Below are positions 16,604 through 26,034 of a stretch of 38,734 bases of DNA, piece by piece. The notes beneath the pieces are model-generated. The model saw nothing but the letters and a program-made list of their open reading frames with translations, did no database searches and was not told where the DNA came from. A program made the translations under genes and the position numbers. This stretch comes from Strigomonas culicis (taxonomy: Eukaryota; Euglenozoa; Kinetoplastea; Trypanosomatida; Trypanosomatidae), in contig AUXH01000120.1 in NCBI GenBank assembly GCA_000482145.1, positions 1-38,734 of the forward strand, in the 5' to 3' direction. Each line of letters opens with the position of its first letter. The stretch's first letter is position 1.

Positions 16604-18763
16604 ATGGATGACTACCTTGCGCTTCTGAATCTTAACTTTATGTACTCCCTCCGGACGGGGAACATTTTGTTAGATATGCTCATCGCCATGGCAATCCCCA
16701 TGGTGGTCACACAGATTCATAACGTCATCGAGTTGTACTGGCCCGGGCTGATCCGCGGCATCGTGTGGCGGCTTTCCACGAACCCCACTCGCACCGTGGT
16801 GCCCTCCACGTACTTCTTAAATAACGATTTCATTGACGCCACGGAGACCCCGCTGCTGCGGGAGTCCATCTTGCTGTATATGCAGCGCATGGCCAAGCCG
16901 CTCTACGTCAACGCGGACTACAAGTACAACCTGCTGAACATGGCCGGTCCCTCGCTTATGAAATCGAAGAACAAGGAGCAGAACGCAGCCCGCTTTGCCC
17001 AGGCGATGCGGGAGGGCTTCACCCTGTGCACGGAGCCGGAGGCGAGCGAACCGGTGACCCTCGAGCCGCAGCGGCTGTCCTTCTTCTCGCAGCCGCCAGG
17101 GGATTCGCACGCCAAGGCGATGGGTGGGGGTGGCGCGGCGCGCCGAGCCGCGCCGGCGAGCACCGCCAAGATGAACGGGCAGGAGTCCAATGAACTCATT
17201 TTTGATGTGGGGGTATCCGTGTGGGGCTCGCTTGCAGAGCTACTGGACACCGTCTGGTGTTGCCTGGTGCCGGCCGTTCTGCGGCGGGCGCTGGCGCACC
17301 TGTGGGCGCTGCTCCTCACGCGCCGCCGCGGGCCCAAGGGTGTCATCGCCGCCTCGCCGCCCGCGGACGACCGCGATCCGGTGGTGCTGCTCACGCAGAA
17401 AGCGCTGCTCTTCTTCCAAAAGCGCAACGCGCGGCGCGCGCCGAGCGCCGTCGTGTACATCCTCGAGCCGATCATCAAGGCGCCCGCCCTCGGCGGCGGC
17501 CTGCGCGGCAAAAAGGAGGAGGAGGAGGACAGCGACCACGAGGAGGGCGGCGCGGAGGACCCGGCTGCGACGAGCAAGATCACGTGCCAGCGCTACGTCC
17601 TCAGCGAGAACAAGACGTTTCGCTCCCTCTTCTTCCCCGAGAAGCAGCAGCTGCTGCAGCTGATCGATCAGTTCCAGCGGCGGCGCGGCAAGTTCGCGAT
17701 TCCCGGCTTTCCCTACAAGATGATCATGCTGCTGCATGGGCCGCCCGGCACCGGCAAGACCAGCCTCATCAAAGCGATCGCGTCCTACACGAAGCGCCAC
17801 ATCCTCACCATCCCCCTCGCGCGCGTGCGCACGAACAAGATGCTGAATGCCTACCTCAACAACACGGCCTGTCGCGTGAAGAAGCAGGTGCGCGGTGGCG
17901 GCGGCGACCACCGGGCGGACGGCGAGGCGCCGCGGGAGACGATGGACTTCAAGAGCGACGGGCGGCTCATGATGCAGCTGCAGGCACGGCGGATGCTCTA
18001 TGTTTTGGAGGACGTGGACGCCGCCTCGGACATTGTGCACAGCAAGCCGACCGACGCACCGCAGCACGTGGTGGAGGTGGACGCGGAGCCCGTCGCCGAC
18101 GCCGAGGCGGCGGTGGAAAGCGCGTCCGAGAGCGGCGGCAGCGCCACCACCAGCGGCGCCGCCGCCCAAGAAGAAGAAGAGGCCGCAGGCGACGCGACGC
18201 CGCCACCGCAGGCCGTGCCGCCCACGCGGCGCACCAAAAAGGTGGAAACCGTCCGCATCGCCGAGCAGCAGGTCGAGGACGACGCCCTCTCCGTCAAGGG
18301 ACTCCTGCAGTCCTTCAACAGCTTCCTGGACCACCCCGGCCGCATCGTCATACTCACCACGAACCACGTCGAACACGTGGACCCCGCGCTGCTGCGGCCG
18401 GGCGTGCTGACGCTGAAGCTCCACCTCGGCAGCTTCACGCCGGCGTGTGCGATGGAGATGATCCGCCACTACTACGCGTACAGCGAGCCGCACCGGCAGG
18501 ACACGCTGGACGCGATTGAGGCCATCTTCACGGCCGGCGCCGCGACCGGCGACGGCGGGGCGTCGCCGTCGGGGCTGGAGGACAGTAGCGCATCCGCCGC
18601 GGTGCTGCTGGAGGGCCGGCGGCGGCAGCGGCAGGCGGAGCAGGCAGCGCACAACGGGATACGGTACACGCCGGCAGAGGTGGAGCAGTTGTGCGCGGAG
18701 CACAACACACTCGAGGGTCTGCTGCGGGAGCTGCGGCGCGGCAAGAAGGCGGCTGTTTTTTAG
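16604..18763 (+). CDS. BCS1-like AAA ATPase, probably mitochondrial membrane
   Basis: The 719-residue protein has an N-terminal hydrophobic segment (about 20-40) and possibly a second at 210-242. A single AAA domain follows: Walker A GPPGTGKTS at 379-387, Walker B YVLEDVDAA at 466-474, a BCS1-like SVKGLLQSF helix from about 563, sensor 1 TTNH at 585-588 and DPALLRPG ending at 600. The wording of Walker B and of the region after it matches BCS1, the inner-membrane AAA machine that translocates the Rieske protein of complex III. Two things differ from ordinary BCS1. There is an insertion of about 90 acidic, Ala-rich residues between Walker B and the GLL helix, and the second arginine of the usual RPGR motif is Val601. 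At 719 residues it is much longer than the usual 420 or so. It could be a kinetoplastid-specific relative rather than the true Rieske chaperone. Confidence 0.85.
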   Translation: MDDYLALLNLNFMYSLRTGNILLDMLIAMAIPMVVTQIHNVIELYWPGLIRGIVWRLSTNPTRTVVPSTYFLNNDFIDATETPLLRESILLYMQRMAKPLYVNADYKYNLLNMAGPSLMKSKNKEQNAARFAQAMREGFTLCTEPEASEPVTLEPQRLSFFSQPPGDSHAKAMGGGGAARRAAPASTAKMNGQESNELIFDVGVSVWGSLAELLDTVWCCLVPAVLRRALAHLWALLLTRRRGPKGVIAASPPADDRDPVVLLTQKALLFFQKRNARRAPSAVVYILEPIIKAPALGGGLRGKKEEEEDSDHEEGGAEDPAATSKITCQRYVLSENKTFRSLFFPEKQQLLQLIDQFQRRRGKFAIPGFPYKMIMLLHGPPGTGKTSLIKAIASYTKRHILTIPLARVRTNKMLNAYLNNTACRVKKQVRGGGGDHRADGEAPRETMDFKSDGRLMMQLQARRMLYVLEDVDAASDIVHSKPTDAPQHVVEVDAEPVADAEAAVESASESGGSATTSGAAAQEEEEAAGDATPPPQAVPPTRRTKKVETVRIAEQQVEDDALSVKGLLQSFNSFLDHPGRIVILTTNHVEHVDPALLRPGVLTLKLHLGSFTPACAMEMIRHYYAYSEPHRQDTLDAIEAIFTAGAATGDGGASPSGLEDSSASAAVLLEGRRRQRQAEQAAHNGIRYTPAEVEQLCAEHNTLEGLLRELRRGKKAAVF

Positions 18764-18790
18764 GTCCTTGTTGCTTTTTTTTTTTTGCAG
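18764..18790 (+). promoter_or_regulatory. Acceptor-like pyrimidine tract and CAG directly after a stop codon
   Basis: A T-rich tract with 13 consecutive T's begins immediately after the TAG at 18761-18763 and ends in GCAG at 18787-18790. If used, it would yield a long leader for the PPR gene or a separate short transcript. Confidence 0.35.
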
Positions 18791-18822
18791 CCTACGCGAT
18801 GTAAAAGAAAAAAAGAAACAAG

Positions 18823-19047
18823 ATGAACACGTCAATTTGGTTAGTATGTGTGTTAGTATTTACGCTTTATTTCTTGCATTTTTTCATTTTGGTTGCTTGT
18901 TTAATTTTTTGCGTTCACTATTATCATGAGCAGCATCACCCACATGACTCGCCCTACTTTTTTAGGTATGCATTTATGTCTTTGATTACACACTGTTGTA
19001 TGTTTGTTTTCTCGACAGAAAAAAAAAATATGAGAATAGATAAATAA
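18823..19047 (+). CDS. Doubtful 74-codon ORF for a hydrophobic peptide
   Basis: An ATG-initiated ORF follows the acceptor-like site at 18790. The predicted peptide has a long hydrophobic stretch in its first 35 residues and a His-rich turn at about 34-42. Its AT-rich composition matches the gap and not the GC-rich genes around it, which argues against coding. A T-rich non-coding sequence would give a hydrophobic translation by chance. Listed only as a candidate. Confidence 0.12.
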   Translation: MNTSIWLVCVLVFTLYFLHFFILVACLIFCVHYYHEQHHPHDSPYFFRYAFMSLITHCCMFVFSTEKKNMRIDK

Positions 19048-19080
19048 ACAGACTGATTCATTATCTCTTCATAACAATGT

Positions 19081-19135
19081 CTTACTTGCTTTACGTCTCT
19101 CACTTTTTTCACAATACTGTTGAAAAAAAAAATAG
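19081..19135 (+). promoter_or_regulatory. Putative spliced-leader acceptor
   Basis: A CT-rich tract (19081-19113) is followed by an A-run and AG at 19134-19135. The next ATG is 19184, the PPR gene start. Confidence 0.5.
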
Positions 19136-19183
19136 AGTTGGCCTTAGTAAAAAGAAAGAAAAAGATACGAACAAGGAGGGGCG

Positions 19184-20260
19184 ATGACGGACCCCACCCG
19201 TAGGGACCCCACCGAGTTTCTGCGCGTGCTGCGGCGCATGGTGAACACGTCGTCCTGGCAAAAGTCCATGATCTTCGCGGCAAAGGGGCGCATGGTCGGC
19301 TACCGCCTCACCCGCGAGCACTACAACACCATTCTCTTCTCGCAGAGTATGTGGGGCCGCGCGCTAGAGATGGTCAAAGTCGTACGCGCGATGGAGGAGG
19401 ACCAGGTGCAGCCGAACGGTGCCACGTACTACTACCTCGTCAATGGGATGGCCAACGTCGACCACGGCTACAACTACGACTTCAAGATCAACCACCGGCT
19501 GGAGAAGCTACAGCACTGGCGCGTCGCGCTGGAGGCGCTCGAGGCGTGTGAGGCAAATGGCTTCGACACGACGGATACAATGCACAACTCCGCGATCGTC
19601 GCGTGCACGATTCCCGGCATCAACCAGTGGCGCGCGGCCACCGGCGCGCTGCACAAGCTGCTCGCCGAGGACCGCAAGCTGCACCCCAACATGGTGAAGT
19701 TCTTCCACGACTGCCTCGTGCGCAACTACCGGCCGCGCGAGGCGAGCGCGCTGCTGCGGCTCGCGGCGCAGCAGCGCGTGAAGGGCTACGAGCACGCGTG
19801 GGAGCCGGATGTGTACAAGGGTCGGCCGCACGACAGCGAGATCGAGGCGCAGCTGCAGGCGCTGTACGCCACCCCCGAGGGCGAGGCGGCGGCGGCGGCG
19901 GAACCCGTGACGGACGCGCCAGCCGACGCGGACGCGGCCAAGGCGCAGAAGCAGGCCGCGGCGGCCCTCCTCGCACTGCACCTCCGCGGGGACCAGGAGG
20001 TGCCGCCAGACCTCTTGCTGCTGGAGATGGAGAAGCAGAGTCAGCGGCAGATGGCGAAGCAGCGCGCGATGCCGCAGCCCTTCACCGCCGGGCTCCACAG
20101 CTCCGAGATCAACTCCGCCTTCCGGCCGCGGGTGTACCGCCAGCTGTGGTACAAGTGGCATCAGATCGCGAACCGCTACCGGCCCACCGCGTCGCTCAAG
20201 CGGCGGCAGCTGGCACCAAAAGACTCGCCCACGGGCATACCCGCCTGGGGCCGCATCTAG
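19184..20260 (+). CDS. Pentatricopeptide-repeat (PPR) protein
   Basis: The 358-residue protein shows helical pairs of PPR type. One repeat lies at about 43-77 (HYNTILFS start, GRALEMVKVVRAM second helix), followed by a second from 78 with NGATYYYLVNGM. Another lies at about 131-168 (HNSAIVAC, RAATGALHKLL), with a partial one after it. PPR proteins bind single-stranded RNA in organelles; in trypanosomatids many are mitoribosome-associated or stabilise mitochondrial RNAs. The C-terminal half contains an Ala-rich linker (about 225-265) and then a basic region with conserved-looking Trp and Tyr residues. No clear cleavable presequence is seen, so mitochondrial import is inferred from the family. 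Too few repeats are regular enough to predict an RNA target. Confidence 0.85.
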   Translation: MTDPTRRDPTEFLRVLRRMVNTSSWQKSMIFAAKGRMVGYRLTREHYNTILFSQSMWGRALEMVKVVRAMEEDQVQPNGATYYYLVNGMANVDHGYNYDFKINHRLEKLQHWRVALEALEACEANGFDTTDTMHNSAIVACTIPGINQWRAATGALHKLLAEDRKLHPNMVKFFHDCLVRNYRPREASALLRLAAQQRVKGYEHAWEPDVYKGRPHDSEIEAQLQALYATPEGEAAAAAEPVTDAPADADAAKAQKQAAAALLALHLRGDQEVPPDLLLLEMEKQSQRQMAKQRAMPQPFTAGLHSSEINSAFRPRVYRQLWYKWHQIANRYRPTASLKRRQLAPKDSPTGIPAWGRI

Positions 20261-20551
20261 TGGCGGCGCGCGCGCCCGCGGCGGATGGTTATGGTTAGTG
20301 TCGCGTTGGGGGTTGGTTGGTTGGTTGCTTTTTGGCTGCTATGGTATTGTGCCATTCACCATCCTCACATAATAATTAGCCTTTCCGGAGGAAAAGAGAA
20401 AAAAAAAAGACCGATCGTTCGGTGACTCCAGCGTCGCTTAACTCATGTCCGTGTACACTTAATAATTGCACTCTCTCTGCATGCATAAGCTGTAAAAGAG
20501 AAGAAAGAAAAAACCGATGAGAATGATAGAATCAAAGACAAAAACACGACG

Positions 20552-20553
<2 letters not shown>

Positions 20554-20582
<29 letters not shown>
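20554..20582. repeat. GT dinucleotide microsatellite
   Basis: About fourteen GT units lie in the predicted 3' UTR of the PPR gene. Confidence 0.9.
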
Positions 20583-20583
<1 letters not shown>

Positions 20584-20743
20584 ATTCTGTGGAAAATGAA
20601 TGACCATACAACTTCTCTTCTCTCTCCTTCTCTAATATGTGCAAGGTTCTTTAAAAAGGGAAAATTATTGTAACTGTATGTACATATACTATCGTTGTTA
20701 CTAGCATTTCTGACGGCTTTTTTTTTAAAAAAAAAACGTTTGC

Positions 20744-20761
20744 TGTTTTTTTTTTTTTCAG
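20744..20761 (+). promoter_or_regulatory. Putative spliced-leader acceptor
   Basis: An uninterrupted T-run ends in CAG at 20759-20761. The 49-base leader contains no ATG before 20811. Confidence 0.65.
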
Positions 20762-20810
20762 TTTATTTGTTAGTTCCTTTTTTTTTTTCTTACTCACTCC
20801 CTCCGTCATC

Positions 20811-23108
20811 ATGGAGAAAAAAATGAGCTGGGGGCAGAACAAGAACTGGCGTCTCGAGAAGGACAAGGGCAGCTCGGCCAAGCACAGCACTAACACGGTG
20901 AGCCGCGCGGCCGGCACGGCGACGAAGTCAGATCGTGAGGCCTTCCGCTGCGTCGCCCAAGCGATGAACGCAAACCCTCTGCAAGTCCCGCTTCTGCACA
21001 TTCACTACGACCTCTTCGACTGGATCACCTCCTACGTGAGCGGGAAGGACGTGCTGCAGCTTAGCCACACGTGCCGCCAGCTGCGCGACTACATCCAGCA
21101 CCGCGACGCCATCTGGGCGACGCAGCTGTGCTTCCTGGACCGCGATCTGCTTGCGCTTTACAAGGGCGAGGCGCTGCTGATGGCGCAGCCGCTCGTCGCG
21201 GAGCTGCGGCGGCGCGGCTGGGAGGGCGGCGACGGCGCCGGCGCGCCGGTCGCCTCCTCCTTCCACCAGTACCTTGTCGCGCAGTGCGTGTACTCACTCG
21301 ACGCGATCCGGCGCTTCCACTTCGACGAGTTCAGCTACGCCTTTCTGCACCAGCAGCACAAGGCCGCCATCCACGCGGCGACGAACGACCACCGCACGGT
21401 GAACGACGTGGACGTGCTCCTTGCGGCGAGCGCGGCGCCGAGCCGCAGCCACACGATGGATGTGCTGCTCGACCGCCCGTACGGCATCTTCAGCGCCTCG
21501 CTGCACGGCCGCCAGCTGCGCTTCTCAGCCGCCGTGGACAGCCGCTTCACGCAGGCGATCCAGGCGGAGACATGGCAGGAGGCGGCCGACGCCGCCGAGG
21601 ACGCGGCGCGCGGCGGCGACGACGGCATCATGGGCGAGATTGAGCGCATCGCGCGGCGGCAGCGCCACGGGTCGGCGCACGGGGCGACGGTGGAAATGCA
21701 AGCGGTGCCAAACCACCAGTGGCCGCAGGTGGGCCACCCCATCATCAACAAGCACGTGCCGCTGATCCCACTCCACATTTTCAAGGTGCTCACGCGCCGG
21801 CGGCCGGGCGCCGCGAAGGATGGCGCCGGTGCCGCGGCGGCAGGGTGGGATGTGGACCTCACCATCAACGACATCTTCGCTGGCATGCACCTGATCGCGA
21901 GCGCAAAGGGCCACGGCTTCCTCCGCGACGACACCACCGACGAGTACATGGGCGACGACAGCAGTCAGTACCTCTCGAACGAGTACAAGTTGCTCCGCAC
22001 GGAGAAGGTCGACACGAAGGATAACCAAGGCAAAAAACACCGCCACAAGAAGCGGCAGCAGCGGCTGCGCAAGAAACTGCTGCGCGCGCAGGGCAGCGAG
22101 GCGGATGAGACGGACGCCAGCACGGACGACGACGAGGACGAGGACGATCACAGGCCGTATCGCTGCGTCTACGCGGAGGCCCTCCGCTACACCCTCAGCA
22201 CCGCGCGCTTCCGGCGCCTGCACCTGGGCAGCCACCACCGGGCGATCCGCAACAATGGGCAGACCCGTCGCGCGCGTCTCCCCGGGGCGCGCCACCGCGC
22301 GCCGGGCGACGCCGGCGAGGACGACGCGGCCGCAGCGGAGGCCGACGAGCAGGAGCAGGAGAGCGATCGCAGCCGCCACTTCGACCACACCGACGCGACG
22401 CTGCCGCCGGCGAACAAAATCCTGGCCGCCTTTACCGGCTGCTTGCTCGAGATCCAGGAGCAGGAGGCAGCCAAAGTGCTGGATCTGTACCTTGGCAAGC
22501 GGGATCGTCGAGAGATCATGCACCTCTTTCTGCTGCGGAACTTGTTTCTGCACAAGTACGAGTTTCACGACTTGGAGTCGTTCAGCGCACGCCACGCCGC
22601 GGGCGACCGCGGCACGGAAAAGGAGGCGCTGACGGTCGAAGATCCGCTCCTCGGCGAGGACCTCTGCGAGACGTTTGCGCGGCACTACGAGCAGAGCCGT
22701 CTGGAGCGGTGCCTGCTCGATGACGGCAATGATGCGGGCGCGCATCTCGAGGCGGACTTCAATCTGACGGATGTCATCTTTTCCGTGCACGAGAACTACA
22801 CGCACTTTTATCTGATCCCCGAGCTCTGCTACGATGAGGCGGAGAACGACCTACACGAAGCGGCGCGACCGCGCGGCGGCGGCCACCACCACAGTGACCC
22901 TCACGCGCGATTTCACCAGCGTGGTCGCATCGGTCTTGTCATCGCGGACGGCATTCGTACACTGATCATCGTGGCGCAGCAGAAGCAGAGCGAGGATGAA
23001 CGAAGCCGAACCGAGGCTGCCTACTACTACAATCAGGCTAGACAAAATGAGAGCTACTACCATACCAATAACAACAATCAAACGGGTGCTTTCGTGAACT
23101 ATCTATAG
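20811..23108 (+). CDS. F-box-like protein, function unknown
   Basis: The 765-residue protein has an F-box-like helical motif at about 61-105, with a D-L-F-x-W-I start, V-L-Q-L-S-H-T-C-R-Q-L core and a closing A-I-W. F-boxes bind SKP1 and bring substrates to SCF ubiquitin ligases. No leucine-rich or WD repeats follow, so a substrate domain is not identifiable. A strongly basic, His/Lys/Arg-rich run (about 408-430) that could be a nuclear signal precedes an acidic stretch. The C-terminal tail is unusually rich in Tyr, Asn and Gln. A nearby second ATG (20823) could also serve as start; the first is used here. The F-box call rests on pattern resemblance only. Confidence 0.8.
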   Translation: MEKKMSWGQNKNWRLEKDKGSSAKHSTNTVSRAAGTATKSDREAFRCVAQAMNANPLQVPLLHIHYDLFDWITSYVSGKDVLQLSHTCRQLRDYIQHRDAIWATQLCFLDRDLLALYKGEALLMAQPLVAELRRRGWEGGDGAGAPVASSFHQYLVAQCVYSLDAIRRFHFDEFSYAFLHQQHKAAIHAATNDHRTVNDVDVLLAASAAPSRSHTMDVLLDRPYGIFSASLHGRQLRFSAAVDSRFTQAIQAETWQEAADAAEDAARGGDDGIMGEIERIARRQRHGSAHGATVEMQAVPNHQWPQVGHPIINKHVPLIPLHIFKVLTRRRPGAAKDGAGAAAAGWDVDLTINDIFAGMHLIASAKGHGFLRDDTTDEYMGDDSSQYLSNEYKLLRTEKVDTKDNQGKKHRHKKRQQRLRKKLLRAQGSEADETDASTDDDEDEDDHRPYRCVYAEALRYTLSTARFRRLHLGSHHRAIRNNGQTRRARLPGARHRAPGDAGEDDAAAAEADEQEQESDRSRHFDHTDATLPPANKILAAFTGCLLEIQEQEAAKVLDLYLGKRDRREIMHLFLLRNLFLHKYEFHDLESFSARHAAGDRGTEKEALTVEDPLLGEDLCETFARHYEQSRLERCLLDDGNDAGAHLEADFNLTDVIFSVHENYTHFYLIPELCYDEAENDLHEAARPRGGGHHHSDPHARFHQRGRIGLVIADGIRTLIIVAQQKQSEDERSRTEAAYYYNQARQNESYYHTNNNNQTGAFVNYL

Positions 23109-23577
23109 CATTCAGACACACCACAGCAACTGTTCATGCGATGTGGGTATGGTGGTGGTGGTGACTGTGGTTTTTTTTTTTGGTATTATTATTGTTTGTC
23201 TTTGCAACGTTCCGTGTGCATGCGTGGTGCAACCAAACACAAAATGAAACCCTCTATGCTCCAATGAACTGTAGCGTTCAAAATGATTCTCTTCCTTGTG
23301 GTTGTTGTTGGTGTTTCTGTTCATAGTGATGCAGATGTGGTGTAATGCTCTCACTGAGTTGTTCCAGGATCCAAGATGAGCCTCTCTGTTCCTCCTCTCC
23401 ATCTCCTCTGACAGCGATTGACTCTGGACCTACGTGAGGCGTACATACATACATACATATTTGTTTTTTCTTTTTCCCTGTAGATAGATTCCGTGTTTTT
23501 TTTTAAAAAAAAACATATTTTAAAAGAACACAAAAAAAAAATAGAATATTATTACAATTGTTATTGACAACGCTTAG
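23109..23577. other. Intergenic region
   Basis: This gap is less AT-rich at its left end and contains a CATA repeat (23441-23459), A/T runs and an acceptor. I see no gene in it. Confidence 0.7.
23461..23483 (+). promoter_or_regulatory. Putative spliced-leader acceptor
   Basis: A T/C-rich tract ends in TAG at 23481-23483. There is no ATG between it and 23578. A TGTAGATA octamer overlaps the site and so would not be in the mature RNA. Confidence 0.55.
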
Positions 23578-25755
23578 ATGGCCAACATTGCCTACACCAC
23601 ACCGTCGATTGACGCCGGCAATGGCAAGTACTTCGCGAATGTGACCCCGCAGACGACCGCCTTCGAGGCGACGAGCGAGGTAGTCGCGATGGCGGTCTGT
23701 CAGAACACCATGTGGCTCGTGCTGCTGGACGGCGGCATCGAGGTCCGCGACGTCCACGCGGGGCACATAGTGCACCACTTCCCGCCATCCCGCGCCCACC
23801 GCGTGCGCAGCATCCTCTCCGTCACGTGCGCGGCGACGGGGCAGCTGCAGATGTGGCTGGGGCTGCTGTCGGGCACCATCGACGTGTACGAGGGCGCCAG
23901 CCGCGGCCGCAAGGGCCCCGCGCGTTACCCGCTGCTGCGCCAGCTGCGCAAGCACCTCTCGTGCGTCTACTGTATGGCCGAGAGCGAGGGCCGAAGCGTC
24001 TTCTCCGGCAGCAGCGACTTCTACATCGCCCAGTGGCGCGTGCGGGACGGCCAGCTGCTGCGTGTGCTGAGCGGCCACACGAACTACGTGCGCTGCCTGC
24101 TCGCCGAGCGCGCGGCGCTGATTAGCGGGTCCGACGACGGCACCGTGCGGGTGTGGGACGTGGACAGCGGTGCGACGCTGCATGTGGCCAGCTTCCACCA
24201 GCGCATCCTCCCCGCCGACGGCGCCGCGGCGCAGACGCGGAGCCCGACGGACGGCCCGCCGTCGTCGCCGCGCCGCGCCGTGCTGCGCGACCGCACGAAC
24301 CAGGCGCCCGCCGGCGGCGCCAAGAGCGGCCGCCCGGCGACCGGCGCGCTGCCGAATGGGGTGTCGGCGCTGTGCCGTGTTGGCATGACCATCTGGTCCG
24401 GCGACGACAGCGGTGGCCTCGTCGTGTGGCGGCTGCAGGACGGCAACACGCTGCTCGCCTCGCGGCCGCACGTCGCGCGCATCACGGCTATCACCAAGGT
24501 GGGCTCGCGCGTGTACACCGCGAGCGCGGACGGCACCGTCGGCCTGCACAACGCGCTGGACGGGACGCTGGTGCAGAGGCTGTCGGAGCACAGCCGCACG
24601 CGGGTGCAGGCGCTCACGTGCGCGGTGGAGGTCAGCCGCTACTTTGTGTGGACCGGCGCTGCGGACAACACGATCCGCTGCTGGCACCACGACGAGCACA
24701 CGCCCATGACGCGCGAGCGCGAGGCCTTCAACGACATGCGGTGGTACTACGCGACGAAGCGGCCCTTTGCGGAGGCGAACCACGCCCTGCTGGAGGAGCA
24801 GCGGGAGCTGAGCGAGCTCGCGCTCCTCGCCAGCGGCTCCAGCGAGGTAGTGAAGGCCTTCCTACAGGACACCGACGCGACGAAGCAGACCGCTGCGATG
24901 CAGTACTATACGCTGGAGGGCCGGCTCCGCGAGGCGCAGCAGGAGGTGCAGCGCACGGAGGAGCAGCGGCGGCAGCTGGAGCAGTCGCTCGTCGCGAAGC
25001 GCGAGACGCTGGCGGCCGCGCGGCAGAACCTGCAGCGCGCGCAGGAGCAGCTACAGGCGGCGCGCGCGCAGCCGTACCAGTACGGCGCGCTGCTGCCCAC
25101 CGCGGGCGCCTCCTACACCAGCGCGCCGGCGCCGATGTCGACCATCCAGCAGATGCTGGGGAGCTACGGCGCGCTGCCGGCCGTGCCGCCGGCGCCGCTG
25201 ACCGAGCCCACGACCACCTTCACCGCCACAACCGTGCCCAGCATGGCGCTGCCCTCCCTCGGGGTGCCGGCGCCGAGCACGGCGCTGTCCAACCCCCTCA
25301 GCCTCACCCCTGCCCATGCCGCGGGCGACGCGCCGCAGTGGAACCCGCTCGTGCCGCCGTCGCCTGCCGCCGTGCCCGACACGCCGCGGCCGCCCACCGC
25401 GACGATAGTGCCCTTCGTGCCCATGGCCGCGGCCGACCCGGTGCACCCGGTGCATGTCGCACGGAGCGTGAGCTTCGAGCCGGCGCTGGACGGCCTGCCC
25501 CCGCCGCCGCCGCCGCCCGCCGTCACACACGAGGCGCCCGTCGTCTACGGCGTCACGCAAAAGGTGCCGGTGCCCACCGTCACCACGACGATCAGCAGCG
25601 CCACCACAACGCCCAAGGCACCCGCGCCCACCACCACCACCACGAAGATCAGCAGCGCCACCACAACGCCTAAGGCACCCGCGCCAGCGCCGCGCCGTGG
25701 GTCTTTCACGGCGGGCACCAAGTCGTCGATCGGAAAGCGCCGATCGTCTTTTTGA
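23578..25755 (+). CDS. WD40/coiled-coil protein, first of a tandem pair
   Basis: The 725-residue protein begins with a WD40-type propeller (about 30-385). The clearest blade, at about 164-196, has SGHTNYVRCL, SGSDDGTVRVWDV and the usual GH and WD pair. A proline/alanine-rich insertion of about 55 residues interrupts the propeller near 207-260. A predicted coiled coil (about 400-500, with repeated E-x-x-R/Q-x-x-L spacing) follows, and then a long Pro/Ala/Thr-rich tail. The tail carries a 19-codon tandem repeat and ends in a basic patch. The gene downstream is a clear paralogue, with matching blade sequences such as GVSALCRVG and SADGTVGLH. A scaffold role, perhaps in the cytoskeleton or flagellum, is plausible for this architecture but is not shown by the sequence. 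Confidence 0.9.
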   Translation: MANIAYTTPSIDAGNGKYFANVTPQTTAFEATSEVVAMAVCQNTMWLVLLDGGIEVRDVHAGHIVHHFPPSRAHRVRSILSVTCAATGQLQMWLGLLSGTIDVYEGASRGRKGPARYPLLRQLRKHLSCVYCMAESEGRSVFSGSSDFYIAQWRVRDGQLLRVLSGHTNYVRCLLAERAALISGSDDGTVRVWDVDSGATLHVASFHQRILPADGAAAQTRSPTDGPPSSPRRAVLRDRTNQAPAGGAKSGRPATGALPNGVSALCRVGMTIWSGDDSGGLVVWRLQDGNTLLASRPHVARITAITKVGSRVYTASADGTVGLHNALDGTLVQRLSEHSRTRVQALTCAVEVSRYFVWTGAADNTIRCWHHDEHTPMTREREAFNDMRWYYATKRPFAEANHALLEEQRELSELALLASGSSEVVKAFLQDTDATKQTAAMQYYTLEGRLREAQQEVQRTEEQRRQLEQSLVAKRETLAAARQNLQRAQEQLQAARAQPYQYGALLPTAGASYTSAPAPMSTIQQMLGSYGALPAVPPAPLTEPTTTFTATTVPSMALPSLGVPAPSTALSNPLSLTPAHAAGDAPQWNPLVPPSPAAVPDTPRPPTATIVPFVPMAAADPVHPVHVARSVSFEPALDGLPPPPPPPAVTHEAPVVYGVTQKVPVPTVTTTISSATTTPKAPAPTTTTTKISSATTTPKAPAPAPRRGSFTAGTKSSIGKRRSSF
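25572..25686 (+). repeat. 57-bp tandem repeat inside the WD40 gene
   Basis: Two copies start their shared core at 25591 and 25648. The 39-base cores differ at one base, which is synonymous. They encode ISSATTTPKAPAP twice. Confidence 0.85.
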
Positions 25756-26034
25756 AGTGACAGTCATAGCGATCATAACAGTTTAGATGTTCATGTGAAC
25801 TATCATTTTTGTTTCCCTTCTTCTTCATACATATACATACATTCATCAATAGAATATAAAATAGATGGTTTTGTGTTTTCGCTGCGGCTATAAGCGACGC
25901 TAACTTATACTATCAAAACACGTACAAACCGGATACGTTGTTATTTGTTGAGTCTTTAAAGGGGGAAAACCGCTTTTAACGCATCCAAAGCTGAGCAAGG
26001 CTAAGGAGGAGCTGAAATGCTAATACTAATGAAC

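Larger units (their letters stand above)
18764..19183. other. AT-rich intergenic region with two acceptor-like sites
   Basis: This gap contains an acceptor-like site right after the AAA gene stop, a start-stop codon pair (18799-18804), a 74-codon hydrophobic ORF, and a second acceptor close to the PPR gene. Confidence 0.6.
20261..20810. other. AT-rich intergenic region
   Basis: This gap contains a GT microsatellite, a TGTACATA octamer (20679-20686), a T8/A10 palindromic run near 20720-20736 and a strong acceptor. I see no gene in it. Confidence 0.7.

Noticed and set aside
20716..20737. T8/A10 palindrome that could resemble a terminator
   Set aside because: Kinetoplastid nuclear genes do not use bacterial-type terminators, and such A/T runs occur in most gaps here.
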